A stretch of DNA of 64,000 bases from Epiperipatus broadwayi (taxonomy: Eukaryota; Onychophora; Udeonychophora; Euonychophora; Peripatidae): positions 1,572,204 through 1,636,203 of the forward strand of contig JAQFVV010006352.1 in NCBI GenBank assembly GCA_028023455.1. The letters are read 5' to 3'. Within the stretch, counting starts at the first letter, position 1. Every line of letters begins with the position of its first letter. The notes beneath the pieces are model-generated. The model had not been told where the DNA came from. It searched no databases and saw only the letters and a program-made list of their open reading frames with translations. Of the stretch, positions 1-11,717 are shown piece after piece. The position numbers and the translations under genes were made by a program.

Positions 1-100
1 ACTTTCGACTATACACTTTCTAGTCTTTATCAACTATATAATTTATATAAATAATTTATATAAATTGTACTGTATTTTGATATATATATATATTGATTTG
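1..100 (-). repeat. Penelope-like element 3'-terminal fragment, cut by the window edge
   Basis: Read on the minus strand, this ends in a box (about 1-45) made of TTGATAAAGACTA, a short spacer and GTCGAAAGT. The same arrangement occurs at the outer ends of the PLE palindromes at 3199-4117 and 4185-4470. The neighbouring segment with CAAATCAATATATAT and CAAAATACAGTA (about 60-100) also matches 4125-4165. The homology is by eye in AT-rich DNA, so certainty is moderate. Confidence 0.4.
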
Positions 101-1899
101 TATATTACATATATTGTGAAACGAATACAGATATCAAACTTTATTATATATATATATTACCTACTGAAGTTTGAGATAAGTTTAGTAAAATGTCAGCAGT
201 AATTTCTTTTTTTTGTTTGATTTTGATGGTGTATATGTTAATCTATAAAGCATTGAACTGTGTTGCTATGACAAAAATAATATTGATATAAAAATTGTTT
301 ATTATTAATTGTGTTGTATAAGATTGGGAATTGACTAAATTCATTTTAAAAATGAATATCTAATCAATAAAGTTTATAGTGTGGATGAAATTATTATTCT
401 TTATTTATTATATATATATTCATTACTATGTTCACCATGATAAATTACAAACAATAAAACTAAATATCTAATGTCTCAAATATATTTGTTATTTTATTTA
501 TATAGTATTGTACTGGTAAAATATGTATGAAAATGTATATTGAATGTGATGTAGTGAGCATGTATTATCAGGTGTTTAATTTGTGTTAGAATGAAAGAAT
601 GGTATTTGTATTTTGAAAACATAAATATTTGTTGTATATAATAATACTAAAATATTTATTTTATTTGTTGTATAATAAAATTTGTATTTGAGAGATCCTA
701 ATTGGCTAAAGAGTTAGTACAATGTATTGCTATAGTTACTCTGATGTCAATTGGAAAAGTTATAAATAGAGCTGAATAGAAAAAAATATCTCTCTCTCTA
801 CTTTGCCTTCAATAAAAATGAATCTAAGTTCTTTCTTATGATTTTTTTTAAATTTATTTTTAAAAGTATATGATTGTAAAAGGGATAGAATGATGGAATA
901 AAAACAATAATGTTCATGTGTTATCCAGGCAGAGTAGTTGAATTTGTGAGAGGTGACAATTTATTGAAAATATGAAAATTAATTCTACTTTTGAATGATG
1001 AAGTCTAAAAGCTAATAACACAAAATGTACACACAGATTATGTTCACCTACTGACAAAAATTTTATAAGCTTGATGGATAATTTAAATACCATATAAAAA
1101 TTGATTCAATTTCCATAGCATCATCATAAATAAAACTAGTGTCTGTTAACTTGTAATATTTTATGAATAGATTACTTGCTAAATAAAAAAATATCTACAT
1201 TGCATCATCATGTATATAAATTAGTGTTTGCACACTTATAACATTATATAGATCAAATATCTGCTAAATGAAAGAATAATTGGGATATTTGGAAAACATC
1301 AGAAAGAACAAAATATGCTTCAAATCTCATAGCTTTCCATGATATTTCTACTTTTTCTTAAATAATAAAACATCATCAGATCACAATTTAAGAAATAAAC
1401 ACTAGAACTATGGTACTATTTTAGAAAGACTATATTTAAAGTCTACTACTTAGGTCATTTGCTTATATTTATTATTACTGCTATACATTCATTAGTGTGA
1501 ATCATAAATTTAGTTTAAATATTAAATGTTAATATTTGATTATAATAAATCTAACAATCTTCTATATTGCTTTGACAGCTATAATCTAAAGTTTTAACAA
1601 TTTAGCTTTATTAGACTAAAGAGTAATTGGATATGATTTATCCATATCATTTGAATAAGTATCAAATAAGAATCTATCATTTATTTTAGATATTGTTATA
1701 ACTGGATATTGTAATTCTTAAGATTATTTAATAAGATGATTTTATTTTATAATATATTAAGTTGGTGAAAATGGAAAGATACTTTAGGTTAATTGATTTT
1801 GTATTATTAAGTATTCAATCTTATTATAATTGACATAGTTAATAAGAAAGATTTGAAATACCAGGTACTCTTATACCTGGAGCCCAATTGTATATATAT
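101..1899. other. AT-rich non-coding DNA, nothing recognised
   Basis: This stretch holds short AT runs, scattered TCATCAT-type words and no reading frame of note. Near 1861-1880 there is a small hairpin (CCAGGTACTC ... ACCTGG). No gene, RNA or classified repeat could be supported. Confidence 0.5.
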
Positions 1900-2271
1900 G
1901 GGATTTGGACTCAGACTTTCAAGCCACTTCAACCATCAACACTATCTCATACCACTGATACACATGGCCACACACATGCAGAAAAGATAAATAATCACCA
2001 ATATATGTATTTCGTGCTGAACCAGCACTCATTAGTTGGTCCAAATTATCAACTCCCATACATAAATGCTATCATAATATAAACTGAGCACTGTACATAT
2101 ATATATATATATGGGAGATAATAATCTGAACCAACTTGTGAGTACTGGTTCAGCATGAAATATGTAAATTGGTGATTATTTATCTTTTCTGCATGTGTGT
2201 AGTCATATGTATCAATGGTATGAGATAGTGTGGATGGTTGAAGTGGCTTGAAAGTCTGAATTTAAATCTCC
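1900..2271. repeat. Imperfect inverted repeat, arms about 160 bp
   Basis: The left arm (1900-2057) and right arm (2113-2271) are reverse complements with scattered differences around an AT-rich spacer. For example, GACTTTCAAGCCACTTCAACC on the left corresponds to GGTTGAAGTGGCTTGAAAGTC on the right. Each arm contains the core GTGCTGAACCAGCAC or its diverged form (about 2014-2028 and 2137-2155). The same core recurs at about 46030-46064 and 46390-46425, so it belongs to a dispersed family. The 64-aa frame at 1888-2082 is only the left arm read by chance. The spacer contains a short (AT)n run at 2096-2112. Confidence 0.8.
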
Positions 2272-2837
2272 TAAATTTATAGTTAATAAGAATATACTGA
2301 TATTAGTGGAATAGTATTGTTGAATTAGTATTACATTTTATTTTATTTAGTTGTAATTAGAAATCACTTATTGAGTTATATATTTTGTTAGATATTAATA
2401 TTGTAAATTTTTAGGGCATATTAAGATTATTATTTCATCTGTTCATGAATTATTTCATTTGAATATAAAAAAAATAATGTTTGATTTTTGATACAATTTT
2501 GTATTGTTATAAACAGTGTATTCACGAGGAATATTAAAGTGTATCTGTGTAATTCTTTGTCATTATTTTCATTCCATTGTAAGGAATTTATATAATAGTC
2601 ACATATTGTTATTTATAAGATAGTGATATTTTATCTTATTGCTTTATATTTAATTTATTCCAAATAATGCTTATATTTTAGGATAGCTTGAAATAATATT
2701 TTATTTGTTTTCTATCCATTTTAAAAGCTATTAGAATTTATGAGGTTAAAACAAAGATTATTATCATTGGTTTATTGACCTAAATGTTAGATTGTTATTT
2801 ATTGATTGATATTCACTTTAATTTAATTTATTATTTC
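2272..2837. other. AT-rich non-coding DNA, nothing recognised
   Basis: Low-complexity AT-rich sequence without a supportable gene or repeat. Confidence 0.5.
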
Positions 2838-3198
2838 TATTCCATTACAAATGAGACTACAATTCTCTGGCATTAATAAATTAGGATTGTTTTTCTTTGG
2901 TTCAAATTTTTGTTTTGTTACAAATGGTGATCAATAATTAAGTTATGACTCAGGATACAAATGGCATTCAACTTCAGAGTATAATTTTTATTCAGTTGAA
3001 AATGGTGACCAATGGTTGGGTAAAAATTTTCATCCAAATTATATTAAAGTTTTCATTTTCCATGGTCATTATACTTATTCAGTTACAAATGACTGCCAAA
3101 TCTGTGAGGCATTAAAAAAGAACATACTCTTATTTTTATTCTGTTACAAATGATGCCACAATTCACAGGTATTATCAAACCATGACCATTTTTTTATG
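2838..3198. repeat. Degenerate tandem repeat, unit about 60-90 bp
   Basis: A word close to ATTCAGTTACAAATGATGCC recurs at about 2838, 2915, 2990, 3078 and 3140. Partly similar sequence lies between (AATTCTCTGGCATTAAT against AATTCACAGGTATTATC). Spacing is irregular, as in an old tandem array. No protein coding is evident. Confidence 0.45.
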
Positions 3199-4117
3199 GT
3201 CAAATATATATAATTCTTCAAAAAACAATACAATAATTAATACAGTAAACAATATTTTAAAAACAAATATCTACTATAATTTAATAGAAGTACTTTCAGC
3301 TATCTAAGTAATCGTTATCAACTATATTCAAATTTGATTACAAAAAACCGTTATAAAAATACAAAAACAATTACATCATGCATCAATTTTTCCATAATTC
3401 ATTAATTTTTATGCTAGCAACTTGTCTATTTATCAAATGCTGCTTTCTGTTTCTTATTAACATAGCTTCTTTAATTTTATGTTTATTATTATTTCTTTCA
3501 ATACATAAAATCTTAACTTTATTAACATCAAAATTGAAACTATATATACATGTAACATTATGATCGAGAATACTGAAGGTGATACATCATCATTTCTAAC
3601 ACTCTCTTGTCTTGATTTTTGCACTCATTTATATAGCAATAAATTCTCCTTTGATCGGTGTACATTGGAGAAAAGATCAAAGTAGTATTTATTGCTATAT
3701 AACCGTGTGCAAAAAGCAAGACAAAAGAGTGTTAGAAATGATGATGTATCACCTTCAGTATTTTTTGATTATAATGTTACATGTATATATCATTTGATTT
3801 TGATGTTAATAAAGTTAAGATTTTATGTATTGAAAGAAATAATAATAAACGTAAAATTAAAGAAGCTATTTTAATAAGAAACAGAAAGCAGCATTTTATA
3901 AATATAGAAGCTGCTAACATAAAAATTAATGAATTGTGGGAAAATTGATGTATGACGTAATTGTTTTTCTATACATTTATAACAGTTTTTTGTAATCAAA
4001 TTTGAATATAGTGGTAGTTGAAAGTACTTCTATTAAATTATAGTAGATATTTGTTTTTAAAATATTGTTTACTGTATTAATTATTGTATTATTTTTTGAA
4101 AAATTGTATATATATAA
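3199..4117. mobile_element. Penelope-like element fragments as a 0.92-kb head-to-head palindrome
   Basis: Two 5'-truncated copies of the same PLE segment lie divergently. The left arm (about 3199-3656) reads on the minus strand and the right arm (about 3675-4117) on the plus strand, around an 18-bp spacer. The right arm encodes, in two frames separated by a frameshift, RNDDVSPSVFF (about 3735) and then VKILCIERNNNKRKIKEAI (about 3805-3870). These align by eye with REDDTVSSAFYV at about 37555 and with ILCTERNDIKRKIKE in the 39-kb palindrome, which is the C-terminal GIY-YIG endonuclease part of PLEs. Both arms end in the outward box GAAAGTACTTC (about 4018) or its complement (about 3289). Confidence 0.75.
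3795..3952 (+). pseudogene. PLE endonuclease C-terminal remnant
   Basis: This reading frame ends at a TGA (about 3950) after INELWEN. It contains KILCIERNNNKRKIKEAILI, a basic helix-like segment shared with the PLE fragments at 37.3-37.7 and 39.0-39.7 kb. The family's endonuclease cuts DNA to prime reverse transcription. Here the catalytic N-terminal part and the entire reverse transcriptase are missing, so it is dead. An inverted partner copy is read on the minus strand within about 3378-3540. Confidence 0.65.
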
Positions 4118-4184
4118 TATTCAAATCAATATATATATATATCAATATCAAAATACAGTAAAATTCACATAAATTATAGTTCTT

Positions 4185-4470
4185 TTATTAGAAGTACTTT
4201 CAACTATATATCTTGTAGTCTTTATCAACTATATAACATTGAATAAACAAAACAAGACATCCTTTCACAATATCCATAGTTCAATTTAGTTTAGTTCTCC
4301 CACAATTCTCTTATCAAATGTTAAAACAACATAATTATAAAAGAACTAAACAAAATTGACCTATGGGTATTGTGAAAGGATGTTTCATTTTGTTTATTCA
4401 ATGTTATATAATTGATAAAGACTACAAGGTGCATAGTCAAAAGTACTTCAAATAAAATAATTATAGATTG
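4185..4470. repeat. Inverted repeat of Penelope-like 3' termini
   Basis: The left arm (about 4187-4300) carries AGAAGTACTTTCAAC, then GTCTTTATCAAC, then ATTGAATAAACAAAAC. The right arm (about 4345-4450) carries the complement in reverse order, ending in GTCAAAAGTACTTC. This is the PLE 3'-terminal box only, without coding sequence, again in head-to-head orientation. It follows directly on the larger PLE palindrome. The 60-aa minus-strand frame over 4321-4503 is a by-product of the palindrome. Confidence 0.65.
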
Positions 4471-5454
4471 GATAATGTTTAATTGAGACACAGTTAATTT
4501 CAAGCACTGAAGAAATATTATCAGTTAATAAATAATTGTCATCATTAGATTTTATAATTATCTTTATCCACATTATTGTTTAAGTAAGTCTGTTTTTATA
4601 GAGTAACAATTTTCTCCATATAATAAAGCTATTTGCCTACTCATCCAATATCCCAGTTTAGTTTTTACTGTATTAACAGATTGTGTAAGCATAAGAAATG
4701 GTGTCATATGATTTTATAGTGAGTTAATATTAATCCTAGCTAAAGGATGTAAGTGATTATAATTATGAAAAAATAAAAAAAAAAACACTAAACTGTACAG
4801 ATACTGAAATGGATTAGATCTGTTTGATTATGCAAGCAAATTAACTTCAATTGAAAACATTATCGGGTTTTCTGTTTGGGTTCACAGCATTATAGTTTAC
4901 TAAAATAGTAAAATGTGGCTGCTGGTGGGATGAATTTATTCAAAGATCAAAGTGCAGTGCTCTCAGGTCCAAGAATTTCTAAATGTAAAAGCTATAATCT
5001 AAAAACTAGTCTGGGGAAATTGGATTAGTAGACACTAGATAGAGATCTTAATGCACTAAACTTCTAGCAGCCATTGATTATTTTGACTTGCAATAGTTGA
5101 TAATAATGTAGGAGAAAAGTGATACTGTGTTAACAAAATTGTGATATTACCATGGTTTAATTATGTTTTTCCACAAGAAAATAAGTAAATGAAATCAAAT
5201 GATCTGATATAGTTTATTGGCTGCATTTAGACCATTTTCTTTAGTGATAAATATATTAATTTTTCCATTGGTTGTCTGGATCAATTTTTGGGGTAATATT
5301 AAGAGAGTCTCATATTTTTTGTGATAACTCTATGATACAATGAACATTCACTAATTTAAAATATATATTTTTTTACTTTTCTAGCTGTAATTATATAGAA
5401 ACTCCTTTAATATTATCATTATATAGAAAGCATAAAACCCAAATACAAACAAAA
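4471..5454. other. AT-rich non-coding DNA, nothing recognised
   Basis: No supportable gene. Base composition is slightly less extreme at 4850-5100, but no frame or motif is recognisable. Confidence 0.45.
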
Positions 5455-5540
5455 AATGTATTATTTGCAGACTGATTTAAGATGTTTTTTCTTAATTGAG
5501 TTTGGTATACAGAATATTTGTTCCCAAATGATCATGGATA
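5455..5540. repeat. Direct repeat, copy 1 of a pair
   Basis: This segment (TTATTTGCAGA, then AAGATGTTTTTT, AATATTTGTTCCCAAATGATCATG) recurs at 6233-6325 with substitutions, about 775 bp downstream. It looks like a duplicated older repeat. Confidence 0.5.
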
Positions 5541-5649
5541 CTTTAGCTGATGTTTATCCAAAAGTATAGAATATAGTACAAGGGAGCTGAGATCTTTGTT
5601 ATATTTTAATCAAAGTCTTCCTTGTATGCAGAATATATTGTGTGTAATA

Positions 5650-5905
5650 GCTCATATTTTATTGAAAAACATTGATTAGTATAGAATACATATTGTTTCT
5701 TGAACTGCCAGTATACAGTATATTTTTATAAGTATAGTATGCATATAAATCAAGATTATAAAATAAACAAAGTTTTAAAAATAATAATATAACTATTAAT
5801 CATAAATTGAGGGACCACATTTATATATATTATTGAGAATGGGCTCACTCGTGCATTCACTGAAGCAACAACAACAACAACAAAAAAACCTAATAGTGAT
5901 ATTGT
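5650..5905 (+). repeat. Dispersed repeat, copy related to 24846-25105
   Basis: It shares with 24846-25105 the ordered blocks AACATTGATTA, TAGAATA, TATTGTTT.TTGAA, AAATTGAG.G, an (AT)n run, then GAGAATGGGCTCACT ... GCA.TCACTGAA and a short A/CA-rich tail. The A-rich tail and dispersed copies suggest a SINE or LINE 3' end, but no tRNA-like promoter is visible. Confidence 0.55.
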
Positions 5906-6232
5906 TATAAAAAAATTAGGATCTTTAATTATTTTGATGTTTTTAAAACAATATCAACTTTTAGTATGTTCTAAAATTTCGTAAAACTTTCAGAATTATG
6001 CTAAAAACATATTTTTATTATGCAAAATATATCACTTCAAATTAGAAAAGGATAACAAATGAAAAATAAAAAATAATGTGCTTTCAGCAAACCAAAATAA
6101 ATTTCATTAATATGTATAATCATGACACTCAGAGTAAAAAAATAGCTGTCCAATATTGTAAGATTTGTGAATTCTGTTGTTTTTTTTCATTTGTTTAATA
6201 TTTCAATGGCTCCACTGTATCTATAAAAAAGT
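5906..6232. other. AT-rich non-coding DNA
   Basis: No gene or classified repeat recognised. Confidence 0.4.
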
Positions 6233-6325
6233 GTTATTTGCAGATTTATTCAAGATGTTTTTTTAAATTAAATTTGGTCTATATAATATTTGTTTCCAAA
6301 TAATCATGAATAATTTAGTCTGATC
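6233..6325. repeat. Direct repeat, copy 2 of the 5455-5540 repeat
   Basis: Shares TTATTTGCAGATTTATTCAAG and AATATTTGTTTCCAAATAATCATG with copy 1. Same orientation, moderately diverged. Confidence 0.5.
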
Positions 6326-7503
6326 TTTTATCTAAAAACCATTAATGTAATTTTAGTCAGATGGATACTTCAGTTAATTGAAGATATTTTGCTATAGCTT
6401 ATTGTGTTATCATATCATATTTTAAACATGATTATTTCTTTGATAGTGATGTAAAGGTTTACTCAATATTAATGTGGAATTTGATGATTTTAATCACAAT
6501 GATCAAATATTAATTCTATATCTGATACATTTGAGATGTTCTGCAATTTTAATAGATGTAATGGGTAAAAATATAAGCTTATTAATCACTTTTAACAATT
6601 TCCAAAAAGTATAAGTATAAATCAAAGACATGTTTCTTTACAATGATCCCTTCATCCTAGTCAATATGATTTCTTATTTCTTATATTCTTTTATTTCAAC
6701 AACTGATGAAAATGCAATATTTTTTGGGAGAGGAGACATTCAAGAAAATATAATTTAATAATTTTTAAAAAGTAAAGTTAGTGAATTATATTAAAAAATA
6801 TATTGGCTCTGAGTAAAGGTATGCAATTAACTTAGGATATCAACACACAGGATGTTACTTGGATTAATCTGTTTGAATTTAATGTTATAAATTATCAAAA
6901 AGTTAACTTTACCAATCTGTAAAATGATGTACTTGAAATACTTTTTGTTCAATAAAAATAAGCTTAGTAATAATTCTGATAAATTAAAATCCCAAGCATA
7001 AAGAAATCTTGGATGTTTTTTTAATTTCTTGATACAAGATTTAGTGATTCTTTAATAATTCGAATACAGAATTTGTGTGTGTTTTTAATAAAAAATGTTG
7101 ATGTAAACGTGATGAACATGGCAATCCGATCATCATTACTATAAATCAAATTTTAAAAAGAAGATATTAACTCTGGAAATCTATAAACATGATTATAATC
7201 TTTTGTAAATAGCATTTCAATATCATAATGTCTTTTCACATTAATTAACATAACAATTTTTAACAGCTTGAAACAATCTTTTTTATTTAACCACATAAAT
7301 TCATACTCCTTTTTAATAAATAGATGGTGAAGTACTTCAGTTTTTTATGGAGAATACAACTATAATGATTAATAAGTCTTAAACATTTCTGAATCATATT
7401 TTGTTATTACACATGTTTCCCACAGATGCCTTTATGTTACATGAGATTGAATGAAAACTTCAGAACCTTATTTACAAAAGATATGTTGTAAAACATTTAA
7501 AAT
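6326..7503. other. AT-rich non-coding DNA, nothing recognised
   Basis: No open frame, RNA-like structure or repeat that I could support. Confidence 0.4.
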
Positions 7504-7703
7504 CAGCCTTTCCAAGCTATTGTGCATGTGCTTTTTATAAGTATTAATAATAAATGAATACTTTTACTCCCAACACAAGATATAGTATTTAAAAAAGAAT
7601 AAAATAAATCCACTTATTTTTTCCAACCCAAATGCTTATATATGGGCAAATCTTAAGTACTGGAAGTGAAAGCGTGAGGATAGACCACTCACTGTTGGAA
7701 AAA
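7504..7703 (+). repeat. Old single copy of the 337-bp repeat family
   Basis: The blocks run in the same order as in each monomer of the array at 31606-33358: AGCCT...AAGCTA.TTG.GCA, TATTAAT..AAATGAATAC, AGATATAGTATTT, CCCAAATGCTTATATATGGGCAAATCT, AAGTA, AGCGTGA and a hairpin ending in CTCAC. Substitutions and small indels are frequent, so this insertion is much older than the array. The hairpin GTGAG/CTCAC (7674-7678, 7688-7692) replaces GTGAC/GTCAC of the array, a paired change that keeps the stem. Confidence 0.7.
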
Positions 7704-8224
7704 TTATAGAAAGTAATAGCAAAATAAATAAATTAAAGAAGTTGTTAAACAATCAAAATAATTGATAATAATGAGAATGATAAAAGTTTTTAAAAAAGTG
7801 GTTTATATTAGATAAAATTTATCTTTTGGCAGACTCATTTTAAAATTAAGTTTTGTTCACCACATTTAATATCTATTACATTTATTTTTTGAAATTTATG
7901 TTTTTTTGGAATAAATTTCAGCATTATGATTCAATGTATCGCTTTTTAAATCAACTTGACTCTGATAAACGTTTATATCTAGAGATTATACAAAGATATT
8001 TTTATGCTCCACTTGAAATACGTTTTTAAAATAGAATTTTAAATCTAAATATGCAAATTAATTTATTAATGTATATATCTTTAATTTCATGCTAAAAAAA
8101 TTGAAACTAATGTTATTATTAGGACTATAGAAAAAAAAAATTTAATTTTATTTTAAAAATCATATTGTTTTCTCACATTTTTTAAAAATAATATTTACTT
8201 TTAAATGATAAAAAAAGATATTAA
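7704..8224. other. AT-rich non-coding DNA
   Basis: Nothing recognised. A-runs and T-runs dominate. Confidence 0.4.
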
Positions 8225-9362
8225 AAATTACAGATCTATTAGCCTTTTATAAGTTCTACATAAAAATTTTTCTAACAGAATTACAATTTGCCTACAGGGA
8301 ACATTGTACTTTAATCAAGCAAAAGAACAAGCTGGATTTAAGAGTGGGTTTAGTACAAGTATTAAGAAAATGTATAGAAAGAACATATGAATGTGAGTCA
8401 TCATTATGCTTTGGATTTGTATATTATGAAAAAGCATTTGTTTCTAAAAACATTTTTTTCAGTGACTAAAGCATTGGATTATCAAAGTATAGACCCAGAA
8501 TATTACTATAATCTCAAAAATATTTATAAAAATACAATATTGAGAAAGGTATGTGATCGTATAATTCCATATCTCCAAAGGGACTAAATATAAATGGAGA
8601 TTATTTAAGTCATCTAGATTTTGCAAATAATGTAATTTTTTTTTTTGCAAATAATGCTTTAGAGCTTCAAATTATGTTAGAATACTATCAGATGAAAATA
8701 AAAAATACGACTAAAAGTACATGTTAAAAAGATTAAAGTAATGTACAAGGGATTTTGTCAAAAAAAAAAATAAAGATTGATAATTGTAAATTAGAAGAAG
8801 TTTTGGTCAGATTATTATTAAAGATGGAAGCATAATAGATTAAATTAATTGTAGAATTATTTATCTTGGTTGGAGTGCTTTTGTTAGAAATAACTTAATA
8901 TTAAAAGAAAAATGGCCTATGTATTTAAAAAGAAACTTTTTTACTAAATGCTCTTATTAATGGATTTGAAACTTGGACACTTAACCTTAGAGCAATGCAT
9001 AGATTCAATAAAGTACAGAAAAATGTATGTTAGGAGTAATAAGAAGAAACTGAAAATAAATACATGGTTGAAAGAACAAATAAGGATTACTGACATCATT
9101 GAAAGAATTTAATGAAGTGGAGTTAGGTTGGACATATAGCTAAAAGAAATAATAACGGATTGACAATTGAAATCTTATTCTGGATTTTAGGAGATTGTTA
9201 AAGACCTAGAAAGAGACAATATGTAAGATAGATGGATGAAATAAGAAAATGTGCTATCATGATGTGAACAAAATAGTCTAGACATCAGAATAATTAAATT
9301 GGACTTGAAGAGATCTCCATCCTATAGTAAATTGATAATGGTTGAAAATGATGATGATGATT
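8225..9362 (+). pseudogene. RTE-type non-LTR retrotransposon remnant (reverse transcriptase and C-terminal domain)
   Basis: Translated pieces in shifting frames follow the order of an RTE-clade polymerase. They are RSISLL (about 8235), NQAKEQAGFKSGFST (about 8315-8360), LCFGFVYYEKAFVSK (about 8405-8445, the RT motif A block), TKALDYQSIDPEYYYNLKN (about 8465-8520), FANNALELQIMLEYY (about 8645-8690), an ETWTL-like stretch (about 8960-8975) and a final DDLHPIVN-like segment (about 9310-9330). Many frameshifts and stops break it. Motif A has lost its usual aspartate (YYEKAFVS instead of DYEKAFDS), so it is inactive. The 3' end is (ATG)n-like (about 9343-9362), consistent with the short tandem 3' tails of RTE elements. 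Only about 1.1 kb remains, so it is 5'-truncated. Confidence 0.8.
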
Positions 9363-11583
9363 TATTTTTTACATTTACTTTTCCATTTCTATAGCTACTC
9401 TTTTTATCTAGTTTTTAAAAATGTTCAATTTATTTTTAATATTTTATAAAATTTTCCATTCTTATAATTAGATAGTAGAAAGTTTTGTGCCATGACTATT
9501 CTTTCTAAAAACATTGTCCTACAGCTATATTTTTTATTGTTATTGTTTTTTAATAATATTTTTCATTAAAAATATAATAAATGTATGTTAATATATTTAA
9601 TAAATGTTTAATAGTAAAAGGATTTTTTTAACATCTAATAAAACATATTAATAAAATCACCATTAATTTTTCTACTAGTATTATTACTATTAATACTACT
9701 ACTAATAACATTATGATTATTTAATTTAGTTTTCTTTTACCATGAAGAATTCATTAAATGAATATTTTTATTGCACATTTTTATAAAAATCTAGAAATGA
9801 AAAATATATAGCATTTTATCCAATAGAAAAAAAAATTGAATTTTCATAACTTAACATATATAAAATGGAAAATTAAAATTTTCAACATATGAAATGTAAA
9901 AAAGAAATCATAAAACTTTAAGTGTATAAAATATTTATAATATAAATATCAAAATCCTATATGATGTATACATAATATTGAAATATTTCTTTTTAAGAAT
10001 TACAAATTTGTAAAATAGATATCATGCATTTAAAACAAACATTTCAACACAAACCATACATGTACATATTGTATTATACTAAGAAGACCAATTAACAATT
10101 AAATCTTCAGTTAAAATTAAATTACAAATCTATTACTAATAATTTTTCTTTACCAAGATAGATTTCTGAAGTGAAAAATAATGCAACATAGAATAAATAT
10201 ATATTATCCTATCTTCACATAATTACATATAGGAAATATATAAAATAAAATCTACATTATTCAAATCATCAATATTTTAAATACAAAATTTACATATAAG
10301 CAGGGCAGAAATATAAATCAGAAGTCACTATTCTACTAAAAAATTAAAAATGTATATGAAAAAGCTTATATAATTTTATGGATTATATTAAGGACTGATA
10401 AAAAGAAAAAAAAAATCTTAGCTCTAATATTTGTTATTGCTGAAGGTTTATATTATATATTTTTAAATATTATTTATAATAATAAACTAAAAACAATCAA
10501 TTATAAAACTTTTTCAAACAAAAACTAATGCATTAAATTGTTTTTTTTTTTTTAAAGAAGAGTTATTTATATTTTGGAAAACAAGAATAGAAAAAATGAA
10601 ATGGGTTATCTTTATCAATATCATGTTTTAATTACTAAATAGCATTAAAATTTTCATGGATATATACTGAAGTGAAATAAACAAGATGGTGTAAGTAAAA
10701 TCAGTAGAGATTTTTTTGTTTGAACTATTTTCCTTATTCAGTTTATCAACAATGAAAATAATTTATAATATAATAATAGAGTGCACTGAGAATAATAAAG
10801 TATACAAAAGGGTTTACTAGATAGGGTAGTTATTTTAAGAGACAATTTTGACATTAATACTCCAAAAATTACTTTCAATATAACTAGATATTAGACACAA
10901 CAAATTTCATTTAAGTGTTAGTTATTATTTAATAATAATTAATATTGGAGATATAGATTAAATAGCTAATACAATAAATTTAAAATATGTTATTGTTAAT
11001 ATTGATATATTGTGAAATGTAATATACTAAACAATACACTATTTACCAACTTCTGATAAAGGCTGTAGTTCAGCTGAAACAGAAAATTAAATAAATTGCT
11101 TTAAAGATTGTAAATGACAAAAATATTTATTATTACATCATATGTAGTTGAGCAATCAAAAACGTGAAAATATGAATTCATATTTCAAAAATTGATATTT
11201 TTTATTTATCTTTCATTTAGTCACATTTTTACTTCACATATATAATTCAAAATCTGAGTCTCATTTTGAATTTTATGTTACTTTTTTAAAAAAAACAAAC
11301 GGACAAACATATGAATAAAATATAGACATATACATTTAAGTATTTATTGTTAAAGGATTTCACAATAATTATTGATTAACAAAATTTATCAAGTCTCTCT
11401 TTTAATCTTTATTAGAGTGTATTCACATTTTATTGTAATCTCTATTTTATTTATTTTTAATAGAAAATATTCATTCACACACTATTTATATTTACATTTA
11501 ATATTATATTCCACTACTATTATTTTGGCCTGATTTTATAGGGCACTAACTTTATACAATTAAACTGCAAAGAACAAAAACAT
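9363..11583. other. 2.2 kb of very AT-rich DNA, nothing recognised
   Basis: Long A and T runs with no frame longer than chance. No tRNA, repeat or element could be supported. Confidence 0.5.
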
Positions 11584-11717
11584 TATATTGTATTTTTTTT
11601 TTTTTTCATATGTCATAGCATCGGCCGGGACGCGAACCCACAACCGTCTGCAACCAACTACTTGCTTGCAAGGCGGTTGCGATGATCTCTCGGCTAACAA
11701 CGCATGACTATATTGTA
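11584..11717 (-). mobile_element. tRNA-derived SINE with poly(A) tail and target-site duplication
   Basis: On the minus strand (11708 to 11593) a tRNA-like head begins with GCGTTGTTAGCCGAGAG (A-box-like), continues through CTTGCAAGCAAG in the anticodon-arm position and reaches GGGTTCGCGTCCCGG. That last part is a B box and T-arm close to GGTTCGANTCC. After GATGCTATGACATATG comes a 14-A tail (T-run 11593-11606). TATATTGTATT occurs immediately on both sides (11584 and 11709), a target-site duplication. The same 3' sequence occurs in the SINE at 30238-30331. It would be transcribed by RNA polymerase III and moved by a LINE partner. The block is conspicuously GC-richer than its surroundings. Confidence 0.85.
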
